Positions 7,441-17,614 are shown, counted from the first letter of the stretch. The stretch: DNA of 64,000 nucleotides from Flavobacteriales bacterium (GCA_030584065.1 CP129489.1:3329497-3393496), one strand, 5' to 3'. The notes: a model not told the origin generated them from the sequence alone. Numbers and translations are program-made.

Positions 7441-8655
7441 TCAGCGTTTCATGGCGGTGAGGGGCAGCAGCGTGATCACATGGCGCCAGGGGTAGATGGC
7501 CAGCACCAGCGCGATCACCAGCACCACCAGGGTCTGGTCCAGGAAGATGCGCAGGTCCAGCACGGTGGGCATCACCGGCTCGAAGCCGAAATCGGCGTAC
7601 AGCTCGGCGAGGTTGGCCCCCAGGCGGATGGGCCATTCCCGCAAGGCCCACACCACCGGCCAGGCCAGCAGGTTGCCGGCCACTGCACCGATCATGGAGA
7701 GCAGCACCGATTCCACCACCACCAGCACGGCCAGCAGGCGCCGGCTCATGCCCACGGCCAGCAGCATGCCGAACTCGTAGGTGCGTTCATGCAGCATCAT
7801 CAGGATGGTGCCGAAGATGCCGAAGGCCACCACGAGGTAGAGCACGCCGATGATGACGCTGGTGTTGAGCTGGTCGCTGCGGATGTGGCTGTCCACCTCG
7901 GGCATCATCTGTTTCCAGTTCATCACGCTGCGGTCCGCCGGCATCATGGTCCTGGCGAGGGCCTCCGCGTGCTCCATGGCGGCGGGATCGTTCAGGGCCA
8001 GGGCCCATGTGGTGACCATGGCGGGCGTGGAGAGCAGCTCCTGCGCGATGCCGAGCGGCAGGTACACCAGCCCGTCGTTCAGTTGCGGCGAACCGAAGTG
8101 GGCGATGCCGCGCACGGGGTACTTCCCGGCGGCCATGCTGCCGTGGTAGCCCTGTCCCAGTAGCACCACCGTATCGCCCACGTCCACCGCCAGGCGGCGG
8201 GCCAGCCCTTCGGCGAGCACCACGGCGGGCTCCCCGTTGCGTACCGGGCCACCGCGCACGATGCGGTCGTCGAGCTTCATCAGGTGCTGTTCGCGTTCGG
8301 GGTCCACGCCCATCACCATCGCTCCGCGGGTCAGCGTGTCGGCGCTCACCAGCATGAAGGTCTCCAGCCGGGGCACCACGGCCGCCACGCCATCGATCCC
8401 TTCGAGCTGTTCCTTCAGCACAGGATCATCCGTCATCAGCAGCTCCAGTGAGGGTTCGTCCCAATAGCCGGTGGCGTGCACCTGCACGTGGCCGCTGTAG
8501 CCGCCCACCACGCTGTCGATCAGCTGCCCGAAGGTGCCCTTCACCAGCGCCTGCGTCACCACGGCCAGCAGCACGGCGAAGGTCACCGAGCTGGTGGTGA
8601 TGAGCGTGCGCCGCTTGTTGCGCCAGAGGTTCCGCCAGATGAGCTTGCCGATCAT
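7441..8655 (-). CDS. FtsX/LolC-type ABC transporter permease
   Basis: A 404-residue permease opening MIGKLIWRNLWRNKRRTLIT, with a first helix at ~18-38, a periplasmic MacB-PCD-like domain (~40-270) and a three-helix FtsX domain to the C-terminus. It shares the opening and overall layout with the permease at 6227. It follows rsgA by 12 bp and lies two bases before the next permease, so all are probably one transcript. The substrate is unknown. The companion LolA-like protein suggests lipoproteins or another acylated substrate rather than a soluble compound. Confidence 0.9.
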   Translation of the reverse strand: MIGKLIWRNLWRNKRRTLITTSSVTFAVLLAVVTQALVKGTFGQLIDSVVGGYSGHVQVHATGYWDEPSLELLMTDDPVLKEQLEGIDGVAAVVPRLETFMLVSADTLTRGAMVMGVDPEREQHLMKLDDRIVRGGPVRNGEPAVVLAEGLARRLAVDVGDTVVLLGQGYHGSMAAGKYPVRGIAHFGSPQLNDGLVYLPLGIAQELLSTPAMVTTWALALNDPAAMEHAEALARTMMPADRSVMNWKQMMPEVDSHIRSDQLNTSVIIGVLYLVVAFGIFGTILMMLHERTYEFGMLLAVGMSRRLLAVLVVVESVLLSMIGAVAGNLLAWPVVWALREWPIRLGANLAELYADFGFEPVMPTVLDLRIFLDQTLVVLVIALVLAIYPWRHVITLLPLTAMKR

Positions 8656-8667
8656 GGATGGTGAGGG

Positions 8668-9729
8668 TCACATCTTGCCAAGGTCCTTCTTGTACCGCTT
8701 GAGCATCTTCCAGAAGGCCTTGTCCTTCCCTCTGCGCTCGGCGACGGTCGTGCGGTAGTGTGCGGCCTCGTCCTTCATCTTCTGGTAGTTCGCGTAGGAG
8801 GCTTCGTCCAGTTCACCGCGCTGCAGCGCCGACAGCACGGCACAACCGACCTCGGAGGTGTGGGTGCAGTCGCTGAACTTGCAGTTCTTGGCAAGCGCGG
8901 CGATGGCATCGAAGGTGACATCGAGCCCGCGCTCCACATCGGTGACGCCCACTTCGCGCATGCCGGGATTGTCGATGATGATGCCGCCCGTTGGCATCAC
9001 GAACAGTTCCCGGTGGCTGGTGATGTGCCGGCCCTTGCCCGTGCTGCCACTGATGGTGCCCGTGAGCATGGTGCCGGAGCCGATCAGGTTGTTGATCAGG
9101 CTCGACTTGCCCGCGCCGGAGGACCCTAGCAGGCAATAGGTCTTCCCATGCTCCATCATCCGTTGCAGGGGCTCGCTGCCATCCTGTTGAAGGTTGCTCA
9201 GGGCGATGAGCGGCACGTTCGGGATGCGCGCACGCACCTGTTCCTTCTGCTGCTCCACCTGTTCCGGCTCGAACAGGTCGGTCTTGGTGAGCACGATGAT
9301 GGGCCCCACACCGCTCGCGTGGCAGATGGTGAGATACCGCTCCAAGCGGTTGATGTTGAAGTCCTGGTCCAGGGCTTGCACGAGGAAGGCGTGATCGATG
9401 TTGGCCGCGATGATCTGATCGCCGCCGTGACCGCCGATCGCTTTGCGTGCGATCACGGACGAACGCGGATACACATGATGTATCGTGGCATGACCGGGCT
9501 CGTGGACCTTGATCGCCACCCAGTCACCCACGGCCGGGAAGTCGTGCCGGTCGCGGGCCATGGCGCGCAGCTTCCCGATGATCTCCGCCTCCAGGTCACC
9601 ATCGGTGGTCCTCACCACGTACCGTTCCTTGTGCTCGGCGACAACACGGCCGGTCTCGAAGCCACCGAGCCCGTGTTCGGTCCGGTACCGCTCCAGCGCG
9701 TCAGTGTATCCGAGGTCCTCGAGCGTCAT
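8668..9729 (-). CDS. rsgA: Ribosome small-subunit-dependent GTPase A
   Basis: A 353-residue circularly permuted GTPase. An OB-fold-like N-terminus is followed by the G4 motif (IIVLTKTDL), then G1 LLGSSGAGKSSLIN, G3 DNPGMREVG, and the zinc-binding tail with CKFSDCTH and a downstream Cys (EVGCAV). These are the defining parts of RsgA/YjeQ, a late 30S maturation factor that binds the decoding region. It is a housekeeping gene, so its position between a LolA-like gene (4 bp away) and two Lol-type permeases (12 bp away) is unexpected for an envelope operon. The length is normal for the family. Confidence 0.96.
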   Translation of the reverse strand: MTLEDLGYTDALERYRTEHGLGGFETGRVVAEHKERYVVRTTDGDLEAEIIGKLRAMARDRHDFPAVGDWVAIKVHEPGHATIHHVYPRSSVIARKAIGGHGGDQIIAANIDHAFLVQALDQDFNINRLERYLTICHASGVGPIIVLTKTDLFEPEQVEQQKEQVRARIPNVPLIALSNLQQDGSEPLQRMMEHGKTYCLLGSSGAGKSSLINNLIGSGTMLTGTISGSTGKGRHITSHRELFVMPTGGIIIDNPGMREVGVTDVERGLDVTFDAIAALAKNCKFSDCTHTSEVGCAVLSALQRGELDEASYANYQKMKDEAAHYRTTVAERRGKDKAFWKMLKRYKKDLGKM

Positions 9730-9733
9730 GGGA

Positions 9734-10480
9734 TCACCGCACCCGCGTGATGTTCTGCGTGGTGAAGAAGCCCGGCGGGATGGGTTGGTCGAAGGTGATG
9801 CTGCGGTAATGGATTACGGTCTTCTGTCCGGGCTTGTCCGCAGGGAGCATCTCCATGCGGGTGGGCAGCAGGCGGCCGCCGAGCAGCTGCACTTCGCCGG
9901 CTACCATGGTGTTCACCAGCTCGTCGTATTCGTCGTAGTACTCCGCGCGCAGCATCAGGTGGTCCTTCTTGTCGATCCACAGGCGCACCTCGCCCCACAC
10001 CACGGCTGCTTCCGGCTTGGGCTTCATGATCACCTTGTGGCAGGCACGGCCCTCGATAGTGCCGTCGCCGGCCAGCGTGTGCGTGTAGTCCTCCACGATG
10101 CTGCTCTCCTTCACCAGGTCGTCGTTGGTGAAGTCGGTACCCATCCAGTTCTGGCTCATCATGCTCGGCGGCATCTTGATGGTGCGCTCCACGCTGGGGA
10201 TCCAGTTCCACACCTCCTTGCCGCGCTTCAGGTACACGATGCCTTTCTCCTTGGCGGGGGCGGTGATCAGCACCAGCGCGTTGTCGTTGCCCTCGCTCCA
10301 GGTCTTCATGCTCATCTCGCGCTGCCAGGTGGGCCGCACCACGGTCATCGTCATCTCGGCCTGGCTGGTGGTGCCGCGCGCATGCTCGTCGGCCTTGCGC
10401 ACGATGTCCGTGGCGTCGGTCTGGGCGGTGGTGGTGGCCGCGAACAGCCAGGCCAGCGTGGTCAGGAGATGTGGGCGCAT
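9734..10480 (-). CDS. LolA-like outer-membrane lipoprotein-sorting protein
   Basis: About 248 residues with signal peptide MRPHLLTTLAWLFAATTTAQ. The mature part has the LolA-like half-barrel features: ADEHARGTTSQAEMTMTVVR, then KGIVYLKRGKEVWNWIPS and a TDFTNDD segment. This is typical of the 'outer membrane lipoprotein-sorting protein' group that travels with ABC or RND exporters, rather than housekeeping LolA. Such proteins shuttle acyl-bearing substrates across the periplasm. An upstream ATG at 10507 is possible, but 10480 gives the better signal peptide. It heads the leftward cluster that continues with rsgA, two permeases, an ATPase and a barrel. Confidence 0.85.
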   Translation of the reverse strand: MRPHLLTTLAWLFAATTTAQTDATDIVRKADEHARGTTSQAEMTMTVVRPTWQREMSMKTWSEGNDNALVLITAPAKEKGIVYLKRGKEVWNWIPSVERTIKMPPSMMSQNWMGTDFTNDDLVKESSIVEDYTHTLAGDGTIEGRACHKVIMKPKPEAAVVWGEVRLWIDKKDHLMLRAEYYDEYDELVNTMVAGEVQLLGGRLLPTRMEMLPADKPGQKTVIHYRSITFDQPIPPGFFTTQNITRVR

Positions 10481-10561
10481 CGGGTACATCAAGTACAAGG
10501 TCGGCATCCTGTTCCGGATGGCGATTGACGTCCATCACATCGATGATGGACCGGCTATGGA

Positions 10562-13057
10562 CTACTTCCGCTTCCACGCCTTCACCCCTTCATACCACAG
10601 CACGCTGGCCAGGCCGGCGCCGGTGGCGAGGGCGAGCAACGCTGCGCTGGGCGAGGCCAGGTGGAAGAAGTCGCGCAGCACCGGCAGGTAGAGGAGCAGG
10701 ATGAGCAGGGCCGCCGTGCCAAGCACGATGCCGCGCAGCAGCATGTTCCGGTAGGCGATGGTGGACAGGATGGAGTGCTCGAACGAACGGTTGACCAGCG
10801 TGAGGGCGATGTTGGCCACCACCAGCGCGGTGAAGGCGAGGGTGCGCGTCATGTCCTCGCCGAGCTCCTGCACCACGGCGTAGTGGTAGCAGCCCAGCAC
10901 GCCCGCGGTGATCATCAGCCCCTGGGCGAGGCTGGTGCGCAGTTCGGTCCAGGAGAGGAACGTGAGGTCCATGCGGCGCGGACGGCGCTGCATGCTGCCG
11001 GATTCCAGCGGTTCGCTCTCGTAGGCGATGCTGCACGTGGGGCCCATGAGCAGCTCAAGGAAGATGACGTGCACCGGCGTGAAGATGTTGGGGTAGAGCC
11101 AGCCGAGCAGCAGCGGCAGGGCCACGGTGAGGATGATGGGGATGTGGATGCTGATGATGTACTGGATGGCCTTCTTGAGGTTGCCGTAGATGCGGCGGCC
11201 CTGCGCCACGGCGTCCACCATGCGGCTCAGGTCATCGTCCAGCAGCACCAGGGCGGCGGCTTCCTTGGCGAGCTCGCTGCCGCGCTTGCCCATGGCGATG
11301 CCGATGTGCGCGGCCTTGAGCGCGGGGCCGTCGTTGACGCCATCGCCCGTCATGGCCACCACTTCACCTTGTGCTTTCAGCGTCTTCACCACGCGCAACT
11401 TGGCCTCGGGGAACATGCGGGTGAAGAGGTTGCTGCTGCGCACGGTGGTGGCGAGCGCGGCATCGTCCATGGCCTGCACAGCATCGCCGGTGATGGGTGC
11501 GCCGGCGATGGCGAAGCCCACCTGCCGCGCGATGGCCGTCGCGGTGACGGGGTTGTCGCCGGTGATGATGAGGGTGCGGATGCCGGCCTGCTCGAAGCTT
11601 CGGAACACGCGGCCGATGTTCTTCTTCGGAGGATCCTCGAAGGCCACCAGGCCCAGGTAGCGGAAGGTGAAGTGCTGCTGCTCGGCGGGCCAGGCGTCGC
11701 CGCTGTGGGTGGTCTCGCCCACGGCGAGCACGCGGTAGCCTTGGGCGGCGAGGGCCTCCACCTGGTGCATCACGTTGGCGCGCGTGGTGGCGGCCAGGTC
11801 GCTGCAGGCGAGGATGGCCTCGGGGGCGCCTTTGGCGGCGATGATGCGTTCGCCGCTGTCGTTGGCGAAGACGTGCGTCATCATGGGGGGCTTACCGCTG
11901 AGGGGGTACTCATGCACCATGCGGAAAGCGGGGCGGCGATCGTGGGTGCTGTGGCGCGCGTAGGCGGCATGGAGCGCGGTCTCCATGGGGTCGAAGGGCA
12001 CGGGCTCGCTGGCCCACATGGCGGTGGCGAGCAGGTGCAGGGCCTCGGGACTGTCCCAGCGGTCGGGGGGGCGGGCGGCGTCCTCGTCGCGGAGCTGCAT
12101 CGCCACGAGCTCCATGCGGTTCTCGGTGATGGTGCCGGTCTTGTCGGCGCAGATGACGGTGGCGGCGCCGAGGGTCTCCACGGTCTTGGACTGCTTCACC
12201 AGCACGCCCAGCCGCATCATGCGCCAGGCGCCCAGGGCCATGAAGGTGGTGAAGGCCACGGGAATCTCCTCGGGCAGGATGCTCATGGCCAGGGTGAGGC
12301 CCTTGAGCAGGCTGTCCAGCCAGTCGCGCGAGGCGATGAAGTTGAGGCCCCACACGAGCAGGAAGAAGGCCGCGCCCACGATGGCCATGTTGCGGACGAA
12401 GCGCTGGATCTGGCGTTCCAGGGGGGAGCGCCCTTCCTCGATGGTGGCGAGCGATCGACCGATGCGCCCGATCTCGGTGGCGGGGCCCACGGCGGTGACG
12501 CGCACCACGGCGAGCCCGCCCACGGCCTGCGTGCCGCGGTACACGCGCCCGGGCTTGTCGGCGCTCACTTCCTTGAGCACGCTGAAGGCCTCGCCGGTGA
12601 GGATGGATTCGTTCACCGAGAAGTCGTTGGCGTGCACCACCTGTCCGTCGGCGGGCACCAGCTCGCCTTCGTTCACCACCACATGGTCGCCCAGCACGAG
12701 CTCCTCGGTGGGCAGTTCCACCACGGTGTTGTCGCGGATGGCCCTGGCCTTGGGATGGCTGAACTGCGCGAGGGCCTCCAGGGCTTTGCGGCTCCGCTGG
12801 TCCTGGTAGAGGGAGATGGCGCTGATGAGCACGATGGCGCCGAGCATGAAGAAGGCCTCGCTGAACTCGCCGAGGATGAAGTAGATGGTGGCCGCCGCGA
12901 CGAGCAGCAGGAACATGGGCTCGGTGACGGCGGTGCGCAGTGCCTTCCAGAAGCCGTCGTGCTCGCGGCCGTTAAGGGCATTGGTGCCGTGGGCCGCGCG
13001 CGCCGCTTCCACCTCTGTGGGGGGAAGGCCGGTGAACGGGAAGGGATTGCTGGACAA
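10562..13057 (-). CDS. Cation-transporting P-type ATPase (P2, Ca2+-ATPase-like)
   Basis: An 831-residue pump. Motifs in order: N-terminal cation-ATPase domain, actuator motif TGEA (NESILTGEAFSV), M4 motif SILPEEIPV, phosphorylation site DKTGTIT (Asp is the acceptor), hinge MTGDGVNDGPALK, and a C-terminal block of about six helices. The PEE(I/G)P-type M4 places it with P2 pumps that export Ca2+ or Mn2+; the exact ion cannot be read from sequence. The reading frame has no ATG upstream of the conserved start, so the TTG at 13057 is used. A -7-like TATCTTCC lies at 13076-13083, which fits. It is probably monocistronic. Confidence 0.92.
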   Translation of the reverse strand: MSSNPFPFTGLPPTEVEAARAAHGTNALNGREHDGFWKALRTAVTEPMFLLLVAAATIYFILGEFSEAFFMLGAIVLISAISLYQDQRSRKALEALAQFSHPKARAIRDNTVVELPTEELVLGDHVVVNEGELVPADGQVVHANDFSVNESILTGEAFSVLKEVSADKPGRVYRGTQAVGGLAVVRVTAVGPATEIGRIGRSLATIEEGRSPLERQIQRFVRNMAIVGAAFFLLVWGLNFIASRDWLDSLLKGLTLAMSILPEEIPVAFTTFMALGAWRMMRLGVLVKQSKTVETLGAATVICADKTGTITENRMELVAMQLRDEDAARPPDRWDSPEALHLLATAMWASEPVPFDPMETALHAAYARHSTHDRRPAFRMVHEYPLSGKPPMMTHVFANDSGERIIAAKGAPEAILACSDLAATTRANVMHQVEALAAQGYRVLAVGETTHSGDAWPAEQQHFTFRYLGLVAFEDPPKKNIGRVFRSFEQAGIRTLIITGDNPVTATAIARQVGFAIAGAPITGDAVQAMDDAALATTVRSSNLFTRMFPEAKLRVVKTLKAQGEVVAMTGDGVNDGPALKAAHIGIAMGKRGSELAKEAAALVLLDDDLSRMVDAVAQGRRIYGNLKKAIQYIISIHIPIILTVALPLLLGWLYPNIFTPVHVIFLELLMGPTCSIAYESEPLESGSMQRRPRRMDLTFLSWTELRTSLAQGLMITAGVLGCYHYAVVQELGEDMTRTLAFTALVVANIALTLVNRSFEHSILSTIAYRNMLLRGIVLGTAALLILLLYLPVLRDFFHLASPSAALLALATGAGLASVLWYEGVKAWKRK

Positions 13058-13170
13058 GCCGATGGGGAGGGGAGTGGAAGATAGATCCTAGGTCCGCACC
13101 GGATGTCCTGACACCGGTCGGCACCCGCGCGGCGGAATCCCACGACCTTGCTTTGAGCTTCCATAAGGTC

Positions 13171-13651
13171 ATGGTCAAGCGGATCCTTCTCATCGCCTTC
13201 GGGCTCTTCCTGGTGGCGTGGTTCATCCGGCCGGATCGGTGGGTGCCCGGCGTTGATGCCGCCAACGACATGCTGGCCGTCACCGGCGCACATCCTGCAG
13301 CTGGTGATCGGCGCCTGCCACGACAGCCACAGCTGCCGGACCGCCTTTCCGTGGTACGGCAGCGTGGCGTCTGTGAACTTCATCATGCACGACCGCATCA
13401 GCGAAGGGCGCGGGGTGCTGAACTTCTCGTTGTGGGATAAGCATGCCGGCAGCGAGGTCGCCTCTGAGTGCGGCGGGGAGATACAGGAAGGTGAGATGCC
13501 TCCGGGCTACTGCCGCTCCATGCACAGCCATAGCGACTTGGATACGGCCCTTGGGAAGGGGCTCATCGCATGGTGCAATGGCACGGGTGCCGCTGGTGAG
13601 GGCAGCGTGGATGCGCATGGCCATGAGGAAGAAGCCCGTGAGGCGCTCTGA
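13171..13651 (+). pseudogene. Frameshifted Haem_bd paralogue with a damaged haem site
   Basis: The ATG at 13171 begins MVKRILLIAFGLFLVAWFIR, like the intact gene at 1209, and stays in frame through DAANDMLAVTG. At about 13287-13293 the frame shifts and similarity resumes in the next frame as ILQLVIGACHDSHS, NFSLWDKH and GEMPPGYCRSMH. Besides the shift, the haem motif expected as CXXCH reads CHDSH, so the second Cys is lost. The stop is at 13651. Both lesions argue for a decayed gene, not a sequencing error alone. Confidence 0.8.
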
Positions 13652-13753
13652 TCGGCAGCGGAGCGGCCGGCCGGCTGCAGCCGAATGACGCGTATGCCTG
13701 CCGCAGATCCGTGTGTGCGTTGAGGTGTCGGCGTGCCTCGCATCTTTAGCGCC

Positions 13754-15025
13754 GTGCAGCCCGGCTCCGCGCATCCTCAACGCATCGTCGTCATCGGCGG
13801 CGGTGCGGCGGGTTTCATGGCCGCCATCAGCGCCAAGGCGCACCGGCCCGATGCCGATGTGCAGGTGCTGGAGAAGAGCGACAAGGTGCTGGCCAAGGTG
13901 CGCGTCAGCGGCGGAGGGCGATGCAACGTCACGCACGACTGCTCCGAGCCGCGCAAGCTGGCCCGCCATTATCCGCGCGGCGAGGCATTCCTGCGCAAGG
14001 TGTTCGCGCAATGGGGCCAGCCCGAGGCCGTGCAGTGGTTCGCGCGGCACGGCGTGCGGTTGAAGGCCGAGCACGATGGTCGCATGTTCCCCGTCACCGA
14101 CGATTCGCGGACCGTGATCGATGCGCTGCAGGCGGCTGCGGAGCGGCTCGGTGTGCGCATCCGCATGCACTGCCCGGTATCGCGCCTGGAGCGCGCGGAC
14201 GGCACCTGGCGACTCGCGACGCCCCTGGGTGACTTGCAGGTGCATCGCGTGGTGGTGGCCACAGGCGGCTCACCCAAAGCGGAAGGACTGGAGTGGCTGC
14301 GTGCGCTCGGCCTGGAAGTGGTCGCCCCCGTGCCCTCGCTCTTCACCTTCAACCTGCCCGGTGAAGGCATCCGCGACCTGATGGGCGTGGTGGCACCCAA
14401 CGTACGCCTGCGCATCGAAGGCACCGGGCTCGAGAGCAGCGGACCGCTGCTCATCACCCATTGGGGCTTCAGCGGACCGGCGGTGCTGCGCCTGAGCGCC
14501 TTCGGTGCACGCGTGCTGCACGGCATGGGTTACGCCTACGCCGTGCGGGTGCAGTGGCTCGGATCGGTGGGAGAGGCTCACGCGCGCGAGCAGCTGCAGG
14601 CGGAGGCTGCGGCGCATCCCAAGCGCCAACTCGCGAACGCGACGGCTTTCGGCTTGCCCGCGCGCCTTTGGACCTACCTGCTTGAGCGCGCTGGCCTGCC
14701 CCCCCATAAGCCCTTGGGCGAGCTCGGCCCGCGCCTGCTCGCGCGGCTGCTCGATGTGCTCACCAATGACAGGTACGCTGCGCAGGGCAAGACCACCTTC
14801 AAGGAGGAGTTCGTTACGGCCGGCGGCGTGGCCCTCGACCAGGTGGACCCCGCTACGATGGAGAGCCGCGTGGCGTCGGGCCTCCATTTCGCAGGCGAGG
14901 TGCTCGACATCGATGGCATCACCGGCGGATTCAACTTCCAGGCCGCTTGGAGCACCGGATGGCTGGCGGGCAGGGCAGCAGCCGAGCCCCCATCGATCAC
15001 TCCACCGAGCATGAGCGCAGGGTGA
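13754..15025 (+). CDS. HI0933/YhiN (BaiN)-family FAD-dependent oxidoreductase
   Basis: About 423 residues. The FAD-binding motif IVVIGGGAAGFMAAI is at the N-terminus, followed by LEKSDKVLAKVRVSGGGRCN, the hallmark of the HI0933 family, and the C-terminal FAD motif FAGEVLDIDGITGGFNFQ. The family includes BaiN, but the physiological substrate of most members is unknown. An in-frame GTG at 13733 would extend it by seven codons. I prefer GTG 13754 because a promoter-like CATCTTTAGC lies between the two, seven bases before it, as in other genes here. Its 3' end overlaps the convergent DUF6544 gene by 29 bp. Confidence 0.88.
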   Translation: MQPGSAHPQRIVVIGGGAAGFMAAISAKAHRPDADVQVLEKSDKVLAKVRVSGGGRCNVTHDCSEPRKLARHYPRGEAFLRKVFAQWGQPEAVQWFARHGVRLKAEHDGRMFPVTDDSRTVIDALQAAAERLGVRIRMHCPVSRLERADGTWRLATPLGDLQVHRVVVATGGSPKAEGLEWLRALGLEVVAPVPSLFTFNLPGEGIRDLMGVVAPNVRLRIEGTGLESSGPLLITHWGFSGPAVLRLSAFGARVLHGMGYAYAVRVQWLGSVGEAHAREQLQAEAAAHPKRQLANATAFGLPARLWTYLLERAGLPPHKPLGELGPRLLARLLDVLTNDRYAAQGKTTFKEEFVTAGGVALDQVDPATMESRVASGLHFAGEVLDIDGITGGFNFQAAWSTGWLAGRAAAEPPSITPPSMSAG

Positions 15026-16085
15026 AGCGGCCGTAGCTGAAGGGCCCTTCGGCCAGGTGCCAAATGGCTTCGCCATAGCCGGGAACCAGCCGCCCGTTCA
15101 CATGCCGGTGCTTGCTGCATGGCGTGGTGAAGCGCAACGGCTCCATCCGGCCATCGGGCATCAGGCAGTACCGGTCGTCGCTGATGAAATCCACCAATCG
15201 TCCCTCTTCATCGATCACCAGCTCCGCGGAAACGGGGCGGGCGCCGTGCGTGAAGGTCACCCGTGCACGGTCGTCGGCGATGGGCGTCCAGGACATGCGG
15301 GGGTCGACGAGCGCGCCGGGGGCGAACAGGCAGAGGTCATTCAGCCAGGTCACGGTTTCCGAGGCGTCCATCCGGTCACCGCTGTGATCCATCACCGTAA
15401 CCAGTCCCAGCAGCTTGATGTGCATGCGGGCATGCCCTCCCGCATAGGCATGATGGCCCTTGGTGGGCAGCCCCTTCATCACCGCATCGATCCAGAAGTG
15501 GCGCGTCGGTTCGCCGAAGGTGTTCACCTGCACGCTGGTGAAGGGCATCCAAGGGCCATCTGCGCCGCGGAGCTCGCCGCTCAACTCCATCCGGAGCACG
15601 CGCGGCCGCGGCCGGCCAACGGCGCCATGGGCGCGCAACAAGCGCTGAACCGGCGGCGGTAGCCCGGTCATGTCGCTCTCCGCGACCATCCGCTGCGGCT
15701 CCGCCAGGGCGCGCTGCACCGCCGCCGAGGTGCCGTTCGCGTACCCGTTGCGCAGGCTCCAGACCGCCGCCCCCAGCACCGCAGCGAGGAGGATGGCGGC
15801 GTTGGCGAAGGTCCCGAAGCGAGCATCCGACCAATGCAGGATGATGAGCGCTTGGGAGACCGCTGCCCCGGCGGCCGCAGGCACCCACCACGTATCGCGG
15901 TGGCGGATGACCAGGGCTAGAGCTACCAGGAACAGGATAGCGGCGGCTCCCCACAGCAGTCCCTGTGCGCGGGAAACGGGCTTGGCGATGGCAGCCACCG
16001 GGCCCCAGTCCCACGCCTTTGCGAGGCCCATCAGGTGGATGGCGCCATGAACGAGCAGCAGTGCAAGGAGCAGGAAGCGGAGCAT
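14997..16085 (-). CDS. DUF6544-family membrane protein
   Basis: About 362 residues. Four hydrophobic helices occupy roughly residues 2-130 (LLLALLLVHGAIHLMG, a second beginning LWGAAAILFLVALAL, then two more). They are followed by a soluble domain with RVLRMELSGELRG, a HARMHIKLLGL strand and a C-terminal WHLAEGPFSYGRF. This is the DUF6544 arrangement; function is unknown. The start at 16085 rather than 16133 is supported by a minus-strand TAACCTTG box about 20 bases upstream. The gene ends inside the convergent flavoprotein gene. Confidence 0.78.
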   Translation of the reverse strand: MLRFLLLALLLVHGAIHLMGLAKAWDWGPVAAIAKPVSRAQGLLWGAAAILFLVALALVIRHRDTWWVPAAAGAAVSQALIILHWSDARFGTFANAAILLAAVLGAAVWSLRNGYANGTSAAVQRALAEPQRMVAESDMTGLPPPVQRLLRAHGAVGRPRPRVLRMELSGELRGADGPWMPFTSVQVNTFGEPTRHFWIDAVMKGLPTKGHHAYAGGHARMHIKLLGLVTVMDHSGDRMDASETVTWLNDLCLFAPGALVDPRMSWTPIADDRARVTFTHGARPVSAELVIDEEGRLVDFISDDRYCLMPDGRMEPLRFTTPCSKHRHVNGRLVPGYGEAIWHLAEGPFSYGRFTLRSCSVE

Positions 16086-16142
16086 GGCGCCGACGGCTGC
16101 CCCAAGGTTAGCGGATGCGGCGGGTCGCAGCACTGAGCATCC

Positions 16143-16868
16143 TCACCCGCGCACCACCTTGAAGGGCAGCTGGAATACCACCGGCACGGGACGGCCGTTC
16201 TGCGTGGCGGGCATCAGGGGAGGCAGCGCGCGGATCACGCGCTCGATCTCGGCCTGCACCGCAGGGCTGGGCTTGGGCACGCAGAGCACACGGCCGATGC
16301 GCCCTTCGGCATCAATCTCGATGGAGACGGTGGTGCGCTCCTCGCGGCGCATCTCGTCGGGCACCTGGAAATTGCGCTTCAGATGGCGTTCGATGAGCTC
16401 TTCCGTGCAGTCATCGAGCGCGGTGCGGTCACGGCCTAGGCAGCTACGGAAGTAGGGGCGCTGCTCCACGCCATCCCAAGGCATGGGGCCAGGGTCCACC
16501 GTTTCGGGAGGCGCGGGCCCGATCGGGTGGGGCACAATGGGACCGGGATCCGGCGGACCGGGATCCGGCCCCGGGTCGGGAACGGGCCCGGGCTCAGGTG
16601 CGGGCTCCGGCCCGGGCACGATGGGTCCGGCGCTGCGCTTGGCCGCCGCAGGCTGGGCGGCGGCCCGCTTCTCCAGGATCACCACGGGCGGGTATTCCAG
16701 TTCGTCCATGGGCGGCAGCGGATCGCCCGGAAGCGGCACTGCGGCACCGGCCGTGGTGCGCCACTCGAAGGCCACCAGCGCGAAGGAGAGGGAGATGAGC
16801 AGGCCCGCGAGGAATCGGCGGCCATGGCCGGCGGAGGCGGCGCGCCAAGGATGGAGGGCGGCATGCAT
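16143..16868 (-). CDS. TonB-family energy-transducing protein
   Basis: A 241-residue protein with the TonB layout: a cytoplasmic start, one helix at ~23-37 (LAGLLISLSFALVAF), a long Pro-rich periplasmic spacer (repeated PGP/PDPGP, ~85-130), and a C-terminal domain ending RPVPVVFQLPFKVVRG, a typical TonB box-binding beta strand. TonB couples the proton gradient to outer-membrane receptors. A TonB-dependent receptor lies at 19697. It follows the response regulator by 41 bp on the same strand and could be part of the same transcript, which would tie TonB supply to that two-component system. Confidence 0.85.
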   Translation of the reverse strand: MHAALHPWRAASAGHGRRFLAGLLISLSFALVAFEWRTTAGAAVPLPGDPLPPMDELEYPPVVILEKRAAAQPAAAKRSAGPIVPGPEPAPEPGPVPDPGPDPGPPDPGPIVPHPIGPAPPETVDPGPMPWDGVEQRPYFRSCLGRDRTALDDCTEELIERHLKRNFQVPDEMRREERTTVSIEIDAEGRIGRVLCVPKPSPAVQAEIERVIRALPPLMPATQNGRPVPVVFQLPFKVVRG

Positions 16869-16909
16869 GGTGAAGGGTGTTTATCCCTTCAACTGCGGGA
16901 GCGCGCCGG

Positions 16910-17614
<705 letters not shown>

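Noticed and set aside
10661..13084. 807-codon plus-strand open frame over the P-type ATPase gene
   Set aside because: It mirrors the ATPase in another frame; it has a low-complexity His/Gly/Glu composition and no recognisable domain.
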